A stretch of 64,000 bases of DNA from Epiperipatus broadwayi. Taxonomy: Eukaryota; Onychophora; Udeonychophora; Euonychophora; Peripatidae. The notes beneath the pieces were generated by a model, which worked only from the letters and a program-made list of their open reading frames with translations, did no database searches and had not been told where the DNA came from. A program made the translations under genes and the position numbers. The stretch covers positions 8,980,093-9,044,092 of the forward strand of contig JAQFVV010000031.1 of NCBI GenBank assembly GCA_028023455.1, written 5' to 3'. Positions 30,548 through 44,468 of this stretch are shown here, piece by piece; positions within the stretch are counted from its first letter, which is position 1, and every line of letters starts with the position of its first letter.

Positions 30548-30579
<32 letters not shown>
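30262..30579. mobile_element. Foldback of a Penelope-LTR-like terminus, 114-bp arms
   Basis: Arms at 30317-30430 and 30439-30552 are inverted complements of 114 bases with about four mismatches around an 8-base loop. (AT)n tracts bound both outer sides (30262-30289 and 30551-30579). Outside the left arm, in minus reading, the sequence is CCGTGAAAACATTAGAATT followed by (AT)n; the solo element at 58607-58768 has CCGTGAAAACATTAAA followed by (AT)n in the same position. Both also carry, at the far end, a GAG-rich segment, a short hairpin and a GAAA box (CTGAGGA...GAAA here). This arrangement resembles Penelope-like terminal repeats, an inference from architecture. No coding capacity. Confidence 0.7.
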
Positions 30580-30581
<2 letters not shown>

Positions 30582-33500
30582 GCCCTTTTGTATGGGTCAC
30601 CATCTAATTTTTGTGCTAATCTATTAAAAATTTTAAATTTAAGATATATTTGAATATGTGATGTTGATTTTGTTTATAGTAATATTTCAAAAGGTTTAAT
30701 TAAAGCAATCTATGAATATTTGATATGTGAAATTGTGCTGATATTGAGAGAGACATTTTAAATGATGATGATTATAATATATGGTTGGGAGAAAAATGGC
30801 CATAATCAATACTGCATTAATATATTTAATAAATAGGTATTTAAAACTAAAGTGTTTAAAAGACAAGTTAAAATTAAATGCATATATTTATTGTTGATAA
30901 AATAATATTATAAGAGAATATAAATATTTTAATTATTATAAGTACTTAAATAGAAGATTAATATTTGATTTTAATAATATTGGATAATTATTTTAAAATC
31001 TATTATAATATCTTATTTATTTAAAAAATATTTATTTTAAAAAATGCAATTGTTAGTTTATTTTTAGACGATGAGAAGCGTTTCTTGTGTTATAAAAAAA
31101 CAGATGTTAGTTAAATATACACACACATGCTTGGAAGTTATTTAGTAAAGTTGCAAAACTATTTTAAAAATTATGTTATAAAATTTATAAATAATACGTG
31201 AGTTATCATGAGATAAAAATAAAGATAAATTCAATGTAGAATATTAAATCTGATTTTAAAAGTATTGCTTTTAAAAATATGATGTATAAAAAATACTTAG
31301 TTTATTTATAAATAATTTGATAAAAGTTAAAATTAAAAAAGTAAGTAAAAATATTTTTAAAAAATGTTTAATAGATTTAAATAAATGATAAAGATTATTT
31401 AGAAATGCAATAATGTAATAAATATTAAATATTAAATAAGTCATTATTTATTTTTAATTTTGTGTTGTTGGTAAATATGTAAATAAGCCAGTAAAGTTGA
31501 TTGTTTAATCTACCAATCAAATGGGAAGTTTCTTCCAGTATAAAAGCTTAGTTCAATTGTTAGGAAGGGACTTCGTGATTGAATTTTCAAGTTAATTGTG
31601 CTATTAGAAAAATAGCTAAGTAAATTTATAGACGCTTTTAAAATCATTTTTCAAAATTATAAGAGTGTCTTGTAAATAAGTTATAGAAATTTTAAATGAT
31701 AGACATGCAGTATTAACTTAATTTTTTCCCTATCAATCGTCTCTATATTAAGCTCAATTTACATGCAAATGGTCATGGGAACATCATATATAGTGAAAAT
31801 ATATCGGAAACTTTATACTAGAGATATGACAAACGCTGGATTAGTTTGGAAAGTTACGAGATGGAGAAAAGTAGTATTTTGGACAATATATAATTTTAAA
31901 AGCTAATTATTATTGACTATTAGAAAATAGATATTTTAAAGAATAAAATACTTCTTTATGAAGAAAGTATTTTTGCAAGCTATAAATTTGAATATATATC
32001 TTAAGTAAAGATATTAGAAATGAAAGTAGTTTTATAAATACTTGCCTTGTTAAGTCTTTATGTTTAAAAGACTGAATGTTGATAATTTTAAAGGCAAGTC
32101 AATTGAAATATAATTAGCTAAAAATCTTAATATAATAAAATTATTATATTGAAATAATTTAAACGCGGGTCGTTTATAGATAAAGAAGATTATTCTTACC
32201 TGGATTTTTTTTTTTTGTTAAGAAATGCGCAAGAAATATGTGGACGTCCCAGTTAATTTAAAATAATTAAATGATAATTTTTTCATAAACTATAGACTAA
32301 TTTAGAAATAATAACTTTAAATAATTTCGTTAAGGAACTGGATCCGGAGCCTATAAACTATTTTAATTTTATTTTATTTTCTTGTGGGGAACTTATTTTT
32401 AAAAGAACGTTTTCGTTTTTCATAAACTTTTAAAAAAACACGTGATGGACCGGAAACAGGAAATGGTGTGCTAGTGAATATGTGCCTAGGATTAAAAAAC
32501 TTTATGGTGAAAAGGAAACATCGCTGGAATTATGTAATATGAATTTTGTTTTATTTATCTAATATAAAAGTTAAATATTATTAATCTATTAAAATAAGAT
32601 AGGTACATTTCTTAAAATAATAACTAAAAATAATATAATGATTAATTGCATGAGTTTATTTTATAATTAATATAACACGGAATATTTTTAAGAATGATCG
32701 TGAGTGTGAATGTGAATTATTTTATGAAGCTGTAATTCCGAAGAATATTGGAAGATGGACTGTACATTAAATCATTATTGATGGTAAAAAATTGTATAAT
32801 AATAATAATTTTGATGTATTTAATATGTTTTTCTTTAGATCAACCAAATGATATGTTATTGTTGAATGGATGTATGAATATTTTTAAAATACACACACAT
32901 TATATTGGCAGTGACAGTTTTATTTAAATATGCATAATTTGAATTTATGATATAAATACGATGCAACATTACATAAGAAGCTTAGAAATAATTATATGAT
33001 TCTTTCGTAAATAAACTTTGATATTTTATGTTATAGTATTAGAATTATATTTATTATTCATAAGTAATTATTTTATTGCAAGTTAGGAAGAGATTTGAAA
33101 GTCTATATTTTACTTTTGTTTTATTGGATAAATTAAGTTAAGTTTTATGTAGAAGTTTATATTTGAATTAAAGATTTACCGAATATATATATGATGAAGT
33201 ATAAACAGTTTTGGATAATTAGTATTTATTTAAAGTTGATGATTGTTTTTCCGGAAAGTTTAAATGAGTTTTTTTAGAGGATATATTGTAGAAAGAAAGT
33301 TATTAAAAGGAGTAAAATAACACATAAAGTAAAGTAATAATTTCACACAGAAAAGAATCATAAAATTTATCTAATATAGTGCTTTATGAATTTGAAATTG
33401 ATGAATAATTTAAATATTATTATTTAACAGTACATAGATGTAATGCATATTTGATAAAACATGTAACATGAATTGCAATAAGTGAAATATAAAATTATAA

Positions 33501-33976
33501 TCAATTCTTTGTTATTACATTACAAGGATACATTAGTTTCTATATTATGCTATTAAAGTAATGCTGATAGTAAAGTAAACACATACTAGTACATGATGAA
33601 ATGAATAACAGTAATACTTAAGTGATGTAGCAATTTAATTAATAAAGTTTAATTGTTTACATATGCTACATAAATATTATTTACATAATTTTTCTGTGTA
33701 ATAATTGAAGTTCACTGATATTTATTTAAAGTCTAAGTTCTGAAAACATACTTCAATGTTATTAGTACAGCATTTTAAAGAATGTATAATTACTTATTGG
33801 GAGTATGAGTTAATAACAGTGTAAACATATTGTATTATTATTTTTTTATTTTTTATTTTCTTTGTTTTTATAATTTGAACTGTAAATATTGTAAATAAAT
33901 TCTTAGTTGAAGTTAATGTAAATAAATTTGTTTAATTTGTTTTAAAAGTGTGTCGAGTTCATTATTTTACACCACA
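30580..33976 (+). other. Possible old LTR (weak)
   Basis: The segment starts TGTGCCCTTTTGTATGGG directly after the (AT)n tract and ends TTTTACACCACA. Between them are a CCAAT (31513) and a TATAAAA (31539-31545), then two AATAAA signals (33894, 33921) shortly before the end. GCATTTGACAGCAG follows immediately and could be a decayed primer-binding site. No second LTR copy or polypurine tract was found, and 3.4 kb would be long. The rest of the interval is featureless AT-rich sequence. This is a suggestion only. Confidence 0.22.
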
Positions 33977-34941
<965 letters not shown>

Positions 34942-35076
34942 CAATTTCCAGAAACTGAATTTGATTTATAACTAAGAACCACAATATTTTTATAATAAAT
35001 TATAGACTGAGATATGTATCTCAATATCTATTACCTTCAGGTAAAAAATAAAATAAAATTTGCTATTAATATTACT

Positions 35077-35474
35077 AAACATCACATGATCACCATTGCC
35101 TATGCTTACTCATAACTATTATTAAAGCAGACAAAACTCTCCATACAGTAGTGTCACTCAGTGCAAGACAGAATAATCAATGGATGCCAGAATGCTTGTG
35201 ACCTTATCTAGTGCCTACTCATCCAATATCCCCAGACTAGTTTCTAGCTTGTGGCTTTCATCAGTGGCTGATGGAAAGTTGCATTAGATCCTAAGATCTA
35301 GGTGCAGAGCTCTCAGATCCAAGGCTCATCATTGACAAAAGCCACAAGCTAGAGACTAGTCTGGGATATTGGATGAGTAGGCACTATGTAGAGATTTTAT
35401 GCACAAGCCTTTTGGCATCCATTTATTTCTCTGGCTTACACTAGGTGGCACTAGTCTAGAGTTTTGCCTGTTTT
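35077..35474. mobile_element. Foldback element, family B copy 1
   Basis: Left arm (from 35124, AAAGCAGACAAAACTCTCC) and right arm (ending 35474, GAGTTTTGCCTGTTTT) are inverted complements over about 145 bases with scattered mismatches, around a centre with the small palindrome AGATCCTAAGATCT. The copy at 51249-51686 matches throughout, including about 45 unpaired bases before the left arm (ATGATCACCATT, GCTTACTCATAACT). Long terminal inverted repeats, no coding capacity and a second copy indicate a non-autonomous foldback or MITE-type element. Confidence 0.82.
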
Positions 35475-35699
35475 AATATTTTTGTATTTAATTATCAAAT
35501 ATTAATTATATTTTGTTTCTCTAGTTTCAGTCAAATATATCAGCATTGTCAGCAGTTCAAAAGTTTCAGGCATTATAAGATCTATATATTCACATACCAT
35601 TTTTTGCTCAAAGGCATTATATGCATTTTATTTCATTATAAATGGACCTTTTCATAACGACAAACATTTTTGTATTGATGATGTGAGGGATTGCTGACC

Positions 35700-37865
35700 T
35701 GAAGTTTTTTCACAAAAATTAGTTCCCTATATTGAATTGGCATGGTCTCTGTTTTCCATTTTTTTTAATAAAAGTAAGCCTTTTCTTTGTCCTATTCTAC
35801 CTTGAATTCTTAACAGATTAGAGGTATGGTAGTTTTGAATATTATGAGATAATTTTTACCGAAGTGTTTAAATCCTACAGATTCACTTTGAGTCCAAGTA
35901 AAATAGTTGCTTTTTTTAGTTTGATTTGCCCTTTCCCTATGATTAGTGCTTGCATACATCCAGAACAAATGGTTTAGCTATCATAATGTCTCTCATGAGT
36001 TAAACTGAGGATTACATATGGATGCTAATAGATGCTAAATATGTTGATCCTGTGTCCAACATTTCCACTATTATGATTTAAATCAGATGCCAAGATCACT
36101 CAAAATATGCTGTGATTTTCTCACTTTTCAATATTTTTTGCTTCTACATTACCTAACTGGTGTTATGAGTATCTGCTGTCCAAATAAGATAGGCAGTTAC
36201 ATAATTAGAAAACAAGTTATATATTATGATCAGATATTGATATTATCTGTAAGGTAGTATTGGATTATAGAAATCAATGGCTATTAATCCATTCAGATGC
36301 TGTTGATAGAATAAAGTGTATTATTCTAGTAAACCACTTGTTTTGATGTTTTGCCTGAGAGCAATTCTGATACACTTTGAGGACAGATAATGCATTAGAG
36401 TACATGCTTAGTCATTAGAATATTCCTTAAAGAGTGCAATTTACTTTACATAAACAAAAATGTGCATAGACACAGTGTATGTTATCAGTTTGTTTCTGAA
36501 GTCTTTTGGTATGAGAACTTTCCATAAGTTTTTGGTGTCAAATACTTTATAGGAAAGAACTTGGTTAATCTATAGTTATATCTCATTCTTTATAGTTGTT
36601 CAAAGTCTGGATGTTAAAAGCAAAACTGACCCTTTATAAGCACTATAATATATTTATATTTTAGGTACGTTTTGTAGTTCATGAAGTCATAGTATAATTT
36701 TTTCTCTATTGCTTTAATAGTCAGCATTATAGTTACAATAAACAAATTATTTGTTCCAGGATTTTATTAAGGTACCTCTACTGTATTGTGATTAAGAATA
36801 TTGGTTACAATATTGTCAGACCCTTTGGAGTAGAGGAATGTGAATAAAATTTTGTAAGACTCCATTAAATCAACCTGTCATTGATCTAATTAGTTAGAAT
36901 ATATATGACACAAATTATTTTAAGTATTACTATTCAAGAAAATCATTGTAACAATTTTGCCCAGTTTACCTTATATTTTGATTTTGTATGAATCCCAACT
37001 CAGCTTTTATAGTAATAACAACAATATTAAACACCATCAAAAACTGTTTGAATTTTCCAAAATCCCACACAATAGTCGGTGTTTCTCTGTAAAAATGTAT
37101 TTTTCACTCCTTTCAAAGTTGAACTGTAAATGTGTGATACTTTATGGTGATAAATTTTATCAACTTGAAACTCCATAATTCCCAGATCAAGATCACTGCT
37201 AACAGTCTGGAGAAAAAAAAACTTTTATTGAAATCTAAATAGGCAAGCAGAACTTGTGCCATGTAACTAGTTCTTAATATTAATAAAATTCTCATAATGT
37301 TTAGATACCCAAGTCCAAAGTTGCTCTTTGTGAGAATCTTGTAAAGTTATAGTAAATTATTTGGTAAAACTTGCAAATTCCCAGAAATGATCTCAGCTAA
37401 TGTCAATTGTTAGGTTCAGGAAATCTTGGATAGCTGCAATTTTATCTTGAGGTTTGATTCCTTTTTGCCTATCACATTTTAACCACATTTTAAAAAGCAA
37501 TGACCACATTATCAATATACAAAACAATTATGGTTTTTATTTTCTCAGACAGAACTTTATCTAAACACATCAACAAACCAAAACTACAATATATTAACCA
37601 AAACGACATGTGTTTGAAAAAATAAACATATTCTTTATAATGGAAAAATGTATACTGTCGTTTCCCAGGATAGGTATCTGATAGTGGATGTATGTTATGT
37701 TCATAATGGTAAAGACTATCATCTCTTGAAACTTAGCAAAAACTTTTGAGATGGTAGAAAGACTATCTCTTTTAGGAATGGCAATTGCATTTGTCCGTCA
37801 TGCATCCAGATATAAAAAACACACATTTTTCTTTTTAACCACCACCTGAAGATTATTGTATGAGC
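35700..37865 (-). pseudogene. Ty3-type LTR retrotransposon pol fossil (RT, RNase H, integrase)
   Basis: Reading the minus strand with many stops and shifts recovers pol blocks in the canonical order. RT begins near 37862 (VVVKKKN), continues with TNAIAIPKRDSLSTISKVFA and MIVFTIMNITYIHYQIPI, then the active-site segment VLYIDNVVIAF (about 37490-37530), where YxDD has become YIDN. The connection follows as KIAAIQDFLEP and LRSFLGICKFYQ. RNase H is seen as DFNKSFF (about 37215-37240) and SSTLKGVKNTF. Integrase is seen as IDFYNPILPY and YLIIIYNLFSNYVTAYLI (about 36170-36285). The LRSFLG and RNase H blocks are typical of Ty3-type elements. No LTRs, gag or protease were recognised on either side. 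The copy is clearly inactive. Confidence 0.82.
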
Positions 37866-39239
37866 ATGAACACTTCTCAATGACATCCCATTAAACTATC
37901 TACTGAATTTGGTTGTCTACTTCAGACATATTGGAATTGGTATGATTGAATCTGAAATTGATTTTTTCTCACTTTAATCCTTTATTTGAACCTTTTTGAC
38001 TCATAAGTAAACACTTGATAGTTCATTAAATTTTTTATTAACAACTGTTGTTTCTCTGGCGACTTTAATATAGACTTTTGATTTTATCTTGCATATTTGC
38101 CACAACAACAATTTTAATATACATTGAACATGACATTAATTATATTCTTCCAGACATTCAAACATAATTGTGTGTTAGTCATAAATAAAGATACCATTAT
38201 TATAATCCACAACACAATTGTGTCTTTATAAAAAAATTAAAACCAAAACCACAAGTACTATGTCTTATATCAATGTGGACATTACCAGAAAAACATGACT
38301 AAAGTTTTATTTACAATGCTTCAAATTTTAAAAATACAATGACAAGATCATAAAATCAACCAATATCTTCTTCAGTTTTCAGGATGTGATAATATAGATT
38401 CTATTATTATAAAATCACACCTCTATTGGATTAGACAAGAATAACAAATGAGCACTGCAATATTTCTAAAAAAAAAAAAGGTTTATTATTTAACTTGAGC
38501 ATTGACTTCAGAGAGAGATAGAACCATTAATGCTATAAAAATTATCTCACATTCTGAACAGTACAATATTGATTGCATTCATTGGGAAATAACAGAAAAT
38601 AAAATATATTGGAAACTTAAACTAAGATAAGATGTTGAGTATTTCAGAAAAAAATGTTTTCTGTTGAAGATATTAAAAGTCAGCATCACAAAGTTATAAA
38701 CAAATAGAAAAATGGATCAGCATGTTTTATAAGTGAATAATTTGCAAATTATAATTTGGTTGTATAGTCATTACAAAACTAGAGGAATTATTTTTTATTT
38801 TCTTTTTAACTTACGAGTTGGAATTACCATATTAATTTTAGAAATAATTGCTTTCAGGGACGAAGCATCCATGTATTGTACAGAAAGAGTATCGTAAAAA
38901 AATTCACTAAAACTTTCAAAAGCTTTAATCAAAATTCAGTTTAAAAAATTCACTTCCTATTTTTTCAATTATTTTTTGAATGGAAAACCAACAGTTGAAT
39001 TATTTTTATATATGTATTATTTTTATATATGTAGGGAATGAACGAGATTATTTTATGCTTGCATCCTCGTTGATTATAAGAAGTTCAACAAATGCTAAGA
39101 TTCAATTTACAGTTAAAACTTTTATGAATGTTAGAAGAATTGGGAAGATAAAAATATATTGATAACATATTAACTATATTTAATCTAATCATGGTCTGAT
39201 TAATAGATAAGAGTTCCAGATTTTTCTAGAAGTATGTAA
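37866..39239. other. AT-rich stretch, possible upstream remains of the pol fossil
   Basis: Protease or gag of the antisense Ty3-type element would lie here, but no motif could be made out. A 60-codon plus frame (38980-39162) is unrecognised. Confidence 0.35.
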
Positions 39240-39249
39240 TATGTATATA

Positions 39250-39305
39250 TTAGCTATTACGTAAAAGTTGTTGTGGCGAGGAATATAAAAACATGATGTG
39301 CTTCT
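39250..39305 (+). repeat. Short dispersed repeat, copy 1 of 3
   Basis: TATTAGCTATTACGTAAAAG then TTGTTGTGGCGAGGAATATAA and AAAACAT. Related segments lie at 42260-42303 (AAAATTGTTGTGGAAAATA) and 43005-43085 (AGCTATTATGTAAAAATTGT, then ATAAAATAAAAACATTATTAAA and GTAGTGTGCTTC). All are in the same direction and they bracket the hAT fossil. They may belong to an element flanking or containing it, but no full termini were resolved. Confidence 0.5.
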
Positions 39306-40089
39306 AGATGGTTTTCATGACCCAGCAATCCCCACCACTAAAGGTGCCAAAATGGAATATAGGTCATCACATTATTTTGTAGGCTGTGAGACTAGACTAT
39401 GTAAGTGACTGACTATATTGCATTATAAATATAATAGTGCTAGCATAATTTAATTCATATGTAGCTATTAATTTAAGTGTTATATTTATTCTGTCTGTCA
39501 TTCCACCCTTGCCATGACTGTAAATTATGGTGTGTCAATAGTATTCGTCTACAGCACTTTAAATTTGAAGTTTTCTTTTATTAAAGTTAATTTTCATTTA
39601 ATTTTTTTTATAAATTGTAGTGTTTTGTATAAATATATTTATGGAAATTTAAGTATAAGTTTTGTATTCCAGAAAAAGTAAGAAAAATATTATATATATA
39701 TATAAGAACGCTAATTGATAAAGATTTAATTTGTGATTAAATTTATGTTATACAATTACAAAATTAAGTTTAATAAATGCCAAGAAATACTTGATAATTA
39801 CAAATATTTCTTGATACAATAGGAAAATTAAGACTGATAGCAATCAAGAACAAACCCTGGATTGCCAAAGGCCAAAATGCGGATATAAATAGTTTGAGCA
39901 CTAAAGGGTGTTATTCTATTTCCAGTGAATTTACCAAGTAAATGGTTTCAAAGAGATACAAGTGACAGTAGCTGAAAGATGAATACTTGCAATTGCATAA
40001 TAGAAGAAAGTTTGCAAAGACTATTTTCTTCAAGAGGTTTCAATGGAAAAACAAATATTATAGATCATGGTAGACCAACTCCTCTCATG

Positions 40090-42060
40090 AAAATCAAAAC
40101 TGTTATCAAATGATGTACAAGACATTTTTCTATTCAATTTTATGAAAACTTTTCCTGGCTAACAGATTGCAATAAAACTAATAAATTATATTGCTGGCCG
40201 TGTCTTCTATACACAAACAAGAAATCTGTTTGGAATACTACTGAATTTTGCGATATGAATAATTTAGGAAATGCAGATTAAAGGCATGAAAAAAGACTAG
40301 TTCACATTTAAGTTCCATGATTTCAAGTAAAATGTTTGGTTGAACTTCTATTGAGAATTTAATTGATTCTACTAGTTCAGGGTCTATTAGAAAATTTAAT
40401 GAAAAGATAAGAAGAAAATTGAGATATATTTCAATACTTTATTGATGTAACTTGTTTTTTGACATGTCAGAAATTACCTTCCAGATGTGATGATGAATCT
40501 CAAGATTCTCTAAATAGAAATTATTATTTGGAAATCATTAATTTATTAGCAGCCTAAAATCCACTTTTGAAAAATCATCTAGATAATTCTACTGTTTTTT
40601 TTTTTTTGGATAGTCCAGTGATAAACAAAATGATATAATTTCATCTATTGCTTTCATTTTATTAGAAGAAATCTGTACTGAATATGAAAATTCAGATTAT
40701 GTGGGATTATTATTAGATGAAAAAGGATGTCTCTAATAAATCACAATTATCAGTAATATTTTGATACGTTAAAAAAGATGGCCTTGTAGTAGAAAGAGTT
40801 TTTTTTTTCGCTGGTGTTTCTCTTGGTTGATCACCTGAAGATTTATTTGATTTTATTATTCTATTTTTGAAAAAAAAAAAAAGTTTATAATAAATTAGTT
40901 TCCCAAAGTTATGGCAGTGCAGCTGTCATGTCTGAGAATTCTAGTAGTTTACAAATAAAAATTAAAGATATAATTTTTTATGCACATTATATTCATTGTT
41001 TTGCCCATAAATCAAATCTTGTTCTTTTTTAATCTATATCAAAAATAAAAGAATGGGCTGGGGTTTTTTTTTAAAGTTTGCAGAGTTTCATCAGTTTCTT
41101 CAGTCATTCTTCCAATAGATTAGATTTACTTTTAATAAAATTGTACAGAAAAAAATTCCTGCAGCTGCTCCAACATGATGGGAATATAACAGATGAGGAG
41201 TTCAAATAATATTTGAGGTAAAAAAAACATTTGATGACTTTTTTTGAACACATAATTAACAATGAATGTGACTGGGATAATGAAGCCATTTTACAATCTA
41301 AGGGTTTATTATATAATTTAAATGACAAAAAGTTCATAGTTCTGACTTGTTTTTTTACTGAATTTTTCCTGCATACTGATATTTTATTTATAGTTCTTCA
41401 AACTAAAGCATCTGATATGCAATTTTATCTAATAGCAATAAATAATTTTAAAAGTAATATAGAAACAATAATTGCAAATTATGATATTTTCTGGAATAAT
41501 GTTGATGAAAAGGAAAATTTACAAAATTTTAAAATTAAATGAACTGATTCAAGTGTATCAAATAAAGAATATTTTATGATTTTATTAAATGCCACTATTA
41601 AATAAATAATTTCCGAATTAGACAACAGATTCCAATTCTTTACCAAAGTTTGGAAATTCTAAAGTTGTCAAACACATCAAAATATACAGAATTAGCAAAA
41701 AAAATTCCCAGAGAATCTACTAACCAATTTACAAAGTTCCTATATCCAGTTGTTTTTTATATGTCAACATTAAAAACTGAACTAAAAGTAGTGCCCAAGG
41801 ATGATAACTTCAAAAGCAAAAAAAAGCACTCAAGAAATTGTGCCGTTTTTTATTGAAACAGAGCTGGAAATCTGTTTTAGTGAGTATTTTAAATTAAACT
41901 AGCTAATGCTAACATTTCCTGTTACAACATCAGTAAAACAATCCTTTTCCTGTTTAAAAAAGATCAAACTTTTTTTAAAAATAGATGTTCACAATCAAGG
42001 CTATCAAATTTCGCCCTGATAATAAATGAGAAGGAATTGTTTCAACATATTTATTAAACA
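40090..42060 (+). pseudogene. hAT-family transposase fossil with TTF-type zinc finger
   Basis: The plus strand, read across stops and shifts, gives a TTF-type finger near 40138-40310: FYENFSWLTDCNKTNKLYCW, then PCLLYTNKKSVWNTTEFCDM, and HEKTSSHL. The C..C, W and H..H pattern is that of the finger in TTF/ZMYM-like hAT proteins. The middle includes an open frame at 41231-41542 with LLYNLNDKKFIVL and VLQTKASDMQFYL, the position of the insertion domain in these transposases. The C-terminus (about 41905-42055) shows FPVTTSVKQSFSCLKKIK and SRLSNFALIINEKELFQHI, the hAT dimerisation motif. At least a dozen stops or frame changes are present, so it is dead. Terminal inverted repeats and 8-bp target duplications were not identified. 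Confidence 0.8.
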
Positions 42061-44349
42061 TAAAAACGATTATTTTGATAAATAGATCATTTTGCTATGA
42101 AAACAGAGGGTTGAATTAAAATATAAAAGTTAATAATTTCAAATGTTAATTATAAGATAATATACTGGATTAATTAACCAATGAAATAGAAGAGAATTTC
42201 TTTGATGTGATTATATTGCTTTATTTATATTAATTTGTTTTATATGAACTATGCACAAAAAATATATGAAAATTGTTGTGGAAAATAAAATAAAAACATT
42301 ATTAAATTATACAGTGTATTTTTTTAATAATATAAATCCAGCCTATTTATATAGGGCTGAGATCAACTCATAATTTTAATAAACAAATTATATTCCGCAA
42401 GTAAATCCATTAGCTCCTTCAAACCTTGATATTTTTAATTTCTACAATAAAAAATTTCAATCCTTTGTTTTACTCTTTTAACATGATGTTTTTGGCTAAG
42501 TTTGAACATTTCTATACCCCAAGATTTACCAAGACATCCAATTGGTTAAATCTTGTTTATAAGAAAAAAAATTTAAGAAAATAAAATTTGGACTTCTTTC
42601 TCACACTATATTAAAACAGAAGTATATGGGGGTTTCTTATTTACAACTTATTTTAAGTCAAACATATAAATGTTATAAAATGATCCAACAACATAACCCT
42701 ATAAATGTATCATGGTAGAATGTGGACTACACATTATACATGCGATTTTAAGTATATAAAATATAAACTGACTTTTAAATTTAAATAAACGATAAATTAA
42801 AACATATATGACTTTGGAATAAATATCTGCTGCAATATAGTTATACCAATTATATTAGTATTTGCATATATGTGTGCGGCATCACATATACAATCATGTC
42901 AGCAGTCTTTAGATGGGTACTCTTTAAGGATTTAAACTGGCACAAATAGAGATGTAAGAGTAAATATGTGAAACGTATATAATGAAGGAAATATACCATT
43001 TCAATATTAGCTATTATGTAAAAATTGTTGCCGCAAATAAAATAAAAACATTATTAAAAAAAGATTATGTAGTGTGCTTCCGTTCCTAAAAAAAAGTCAA
43101 GCTTCGTCACCGGTTGCTATATATATTTATAGCAAATATGTTTTATGTTTTTTTTTTTTTTTTCTAAATTTAAAACTATGTTGATAGTATTCACCTAATA
43201 CAAATAAATTGCTAGACTTGCTACATATTTAGATGTCTTAATTTTCGGAAATAATATTATTATTACAATTTCTGTATTTATAAATTTAGTTTCATTTTAA
43301 TTTTTTTTTATAAAGGTTTTCTTAATGTTTGTCGAACAGTTTTTTTTTTCCTATTTTTTAATATTTTAAATTTGTGAAAAGAGGAATTTGTTTTAAACTA
43401 TCACTTGTAAGAACAAGTAATATTTTCTTCATATCATTTTTGCTAGAGTTAAACGTTTAGGCAATTAACTATTATTAATAAGTATGTAAATTTTAGAAGT
43501 GTTGATATCCTTAAAAAAATTACTTTTACCAAAAAATTTCATAAAAGAAACCTATTTTAAATAATTTTACAAAAGTATATAAGTTTTATAAAGCTTGCAA
43601 AGAGAAATGAAACTATTCTTTTATATTTGCATAGTTAATTAATTTAATTACGTGTAATCGTTTTCTCTGGATATCAAATAACACTGAAGCAGTAAAATGT
43701 TAGAAGTAATCGGGATAGTTTTTTTTTTTTTTTCAGTTGATTAAAATTTCCCCCATTTCATTTTTGATTACGAATTTTTAGCTTTTGAGTTTAACATGTT
43801 CATTGTTAATATAAACTGCTTATAGCGGTATGTATCCAAGGGAAATAAGACAATTATACATATATCACATTACTACAGTTCTCATTTGTAGTTAGATAAT
43901 ATTCTATTGGTTAATCTCTTGAGTTATGTGCAATTATATATATATAACAGTTGTGTGAACACACATGAGCTAATTGTAGAGTAATGAGTTGTAGTCAAGT
44001 CTGTGATTCAAATGACAGTGCCTTTTTTAAGTGATTTTGATTATTCTTTTTTAGATTATGTATCTTTCAGACTTTAATTAAATTCAGTTGTTAAATTTTA
44101 ATTTTCACTTATTAAATGTTCTTTTCTTTACATCATATACAACTCTACCTAACTTATATAGTAGGCAATTGGTTCCCCTAAAACTCATTGTTAAGCAAAA
44201 ATATCACATAAAAACAAGCAGTTATAATGGTTTTCTATGTATATTATTCTGCAAGTGTGCACTTAAAATATTTATGAATGTATAAGTGTAATAATGCTCA
44301 AGGCTAAATGGGTTTATTAGTAATCACCAACAAGCTTAGATAAATAATT
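42061..44349. other. AT-rich stretch with two dispersed-repeat copies
   Basis: Copies 2 and 3 of the short repeat described at 39250-39305 lie at 42260-42303 and 43005-43085. Several long T runs occur (for example near 43150 and 43720). A 65-codon plus frame at 44088-44285 has no recognised motif. Confidence 0.45.
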
Positions 44350-44468
44350 CCAAATATCAATAACAATCAACAACTTCAAACTGTTATCAAGGCAACCTCA
44401 TTCTTATTGTTAAAAAAGAAGTTTTTCTTGACAACATCTTGAAGTTGTCGATTGTTATTGATATTTGG
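44350..44468. repeat. Inverted repeat, 30-bp arms
   Basis: CCAAATATCAATAACAATCA (44350) and CAACTTCAA are matched by the complement starting TTGAAGTTGTCGATTGTTAT (44439-44468), with one or two mismatches and a 59-base loop. A second, shorter pairing (AAGAAGTTTTTCTTG) lies inside the loop. Confidence 0.75.

Noticed and set aside
30439-30552. Hammerhead ribozyme in the foldback arm
   Set aside because: CTGAGGA, a short stem and GAAA are present, but the bases flanking the two boxes pair with each other instead of forming two separate helices and no cleavage triplet is placed correctly. Kept only as a question for a covariance search.
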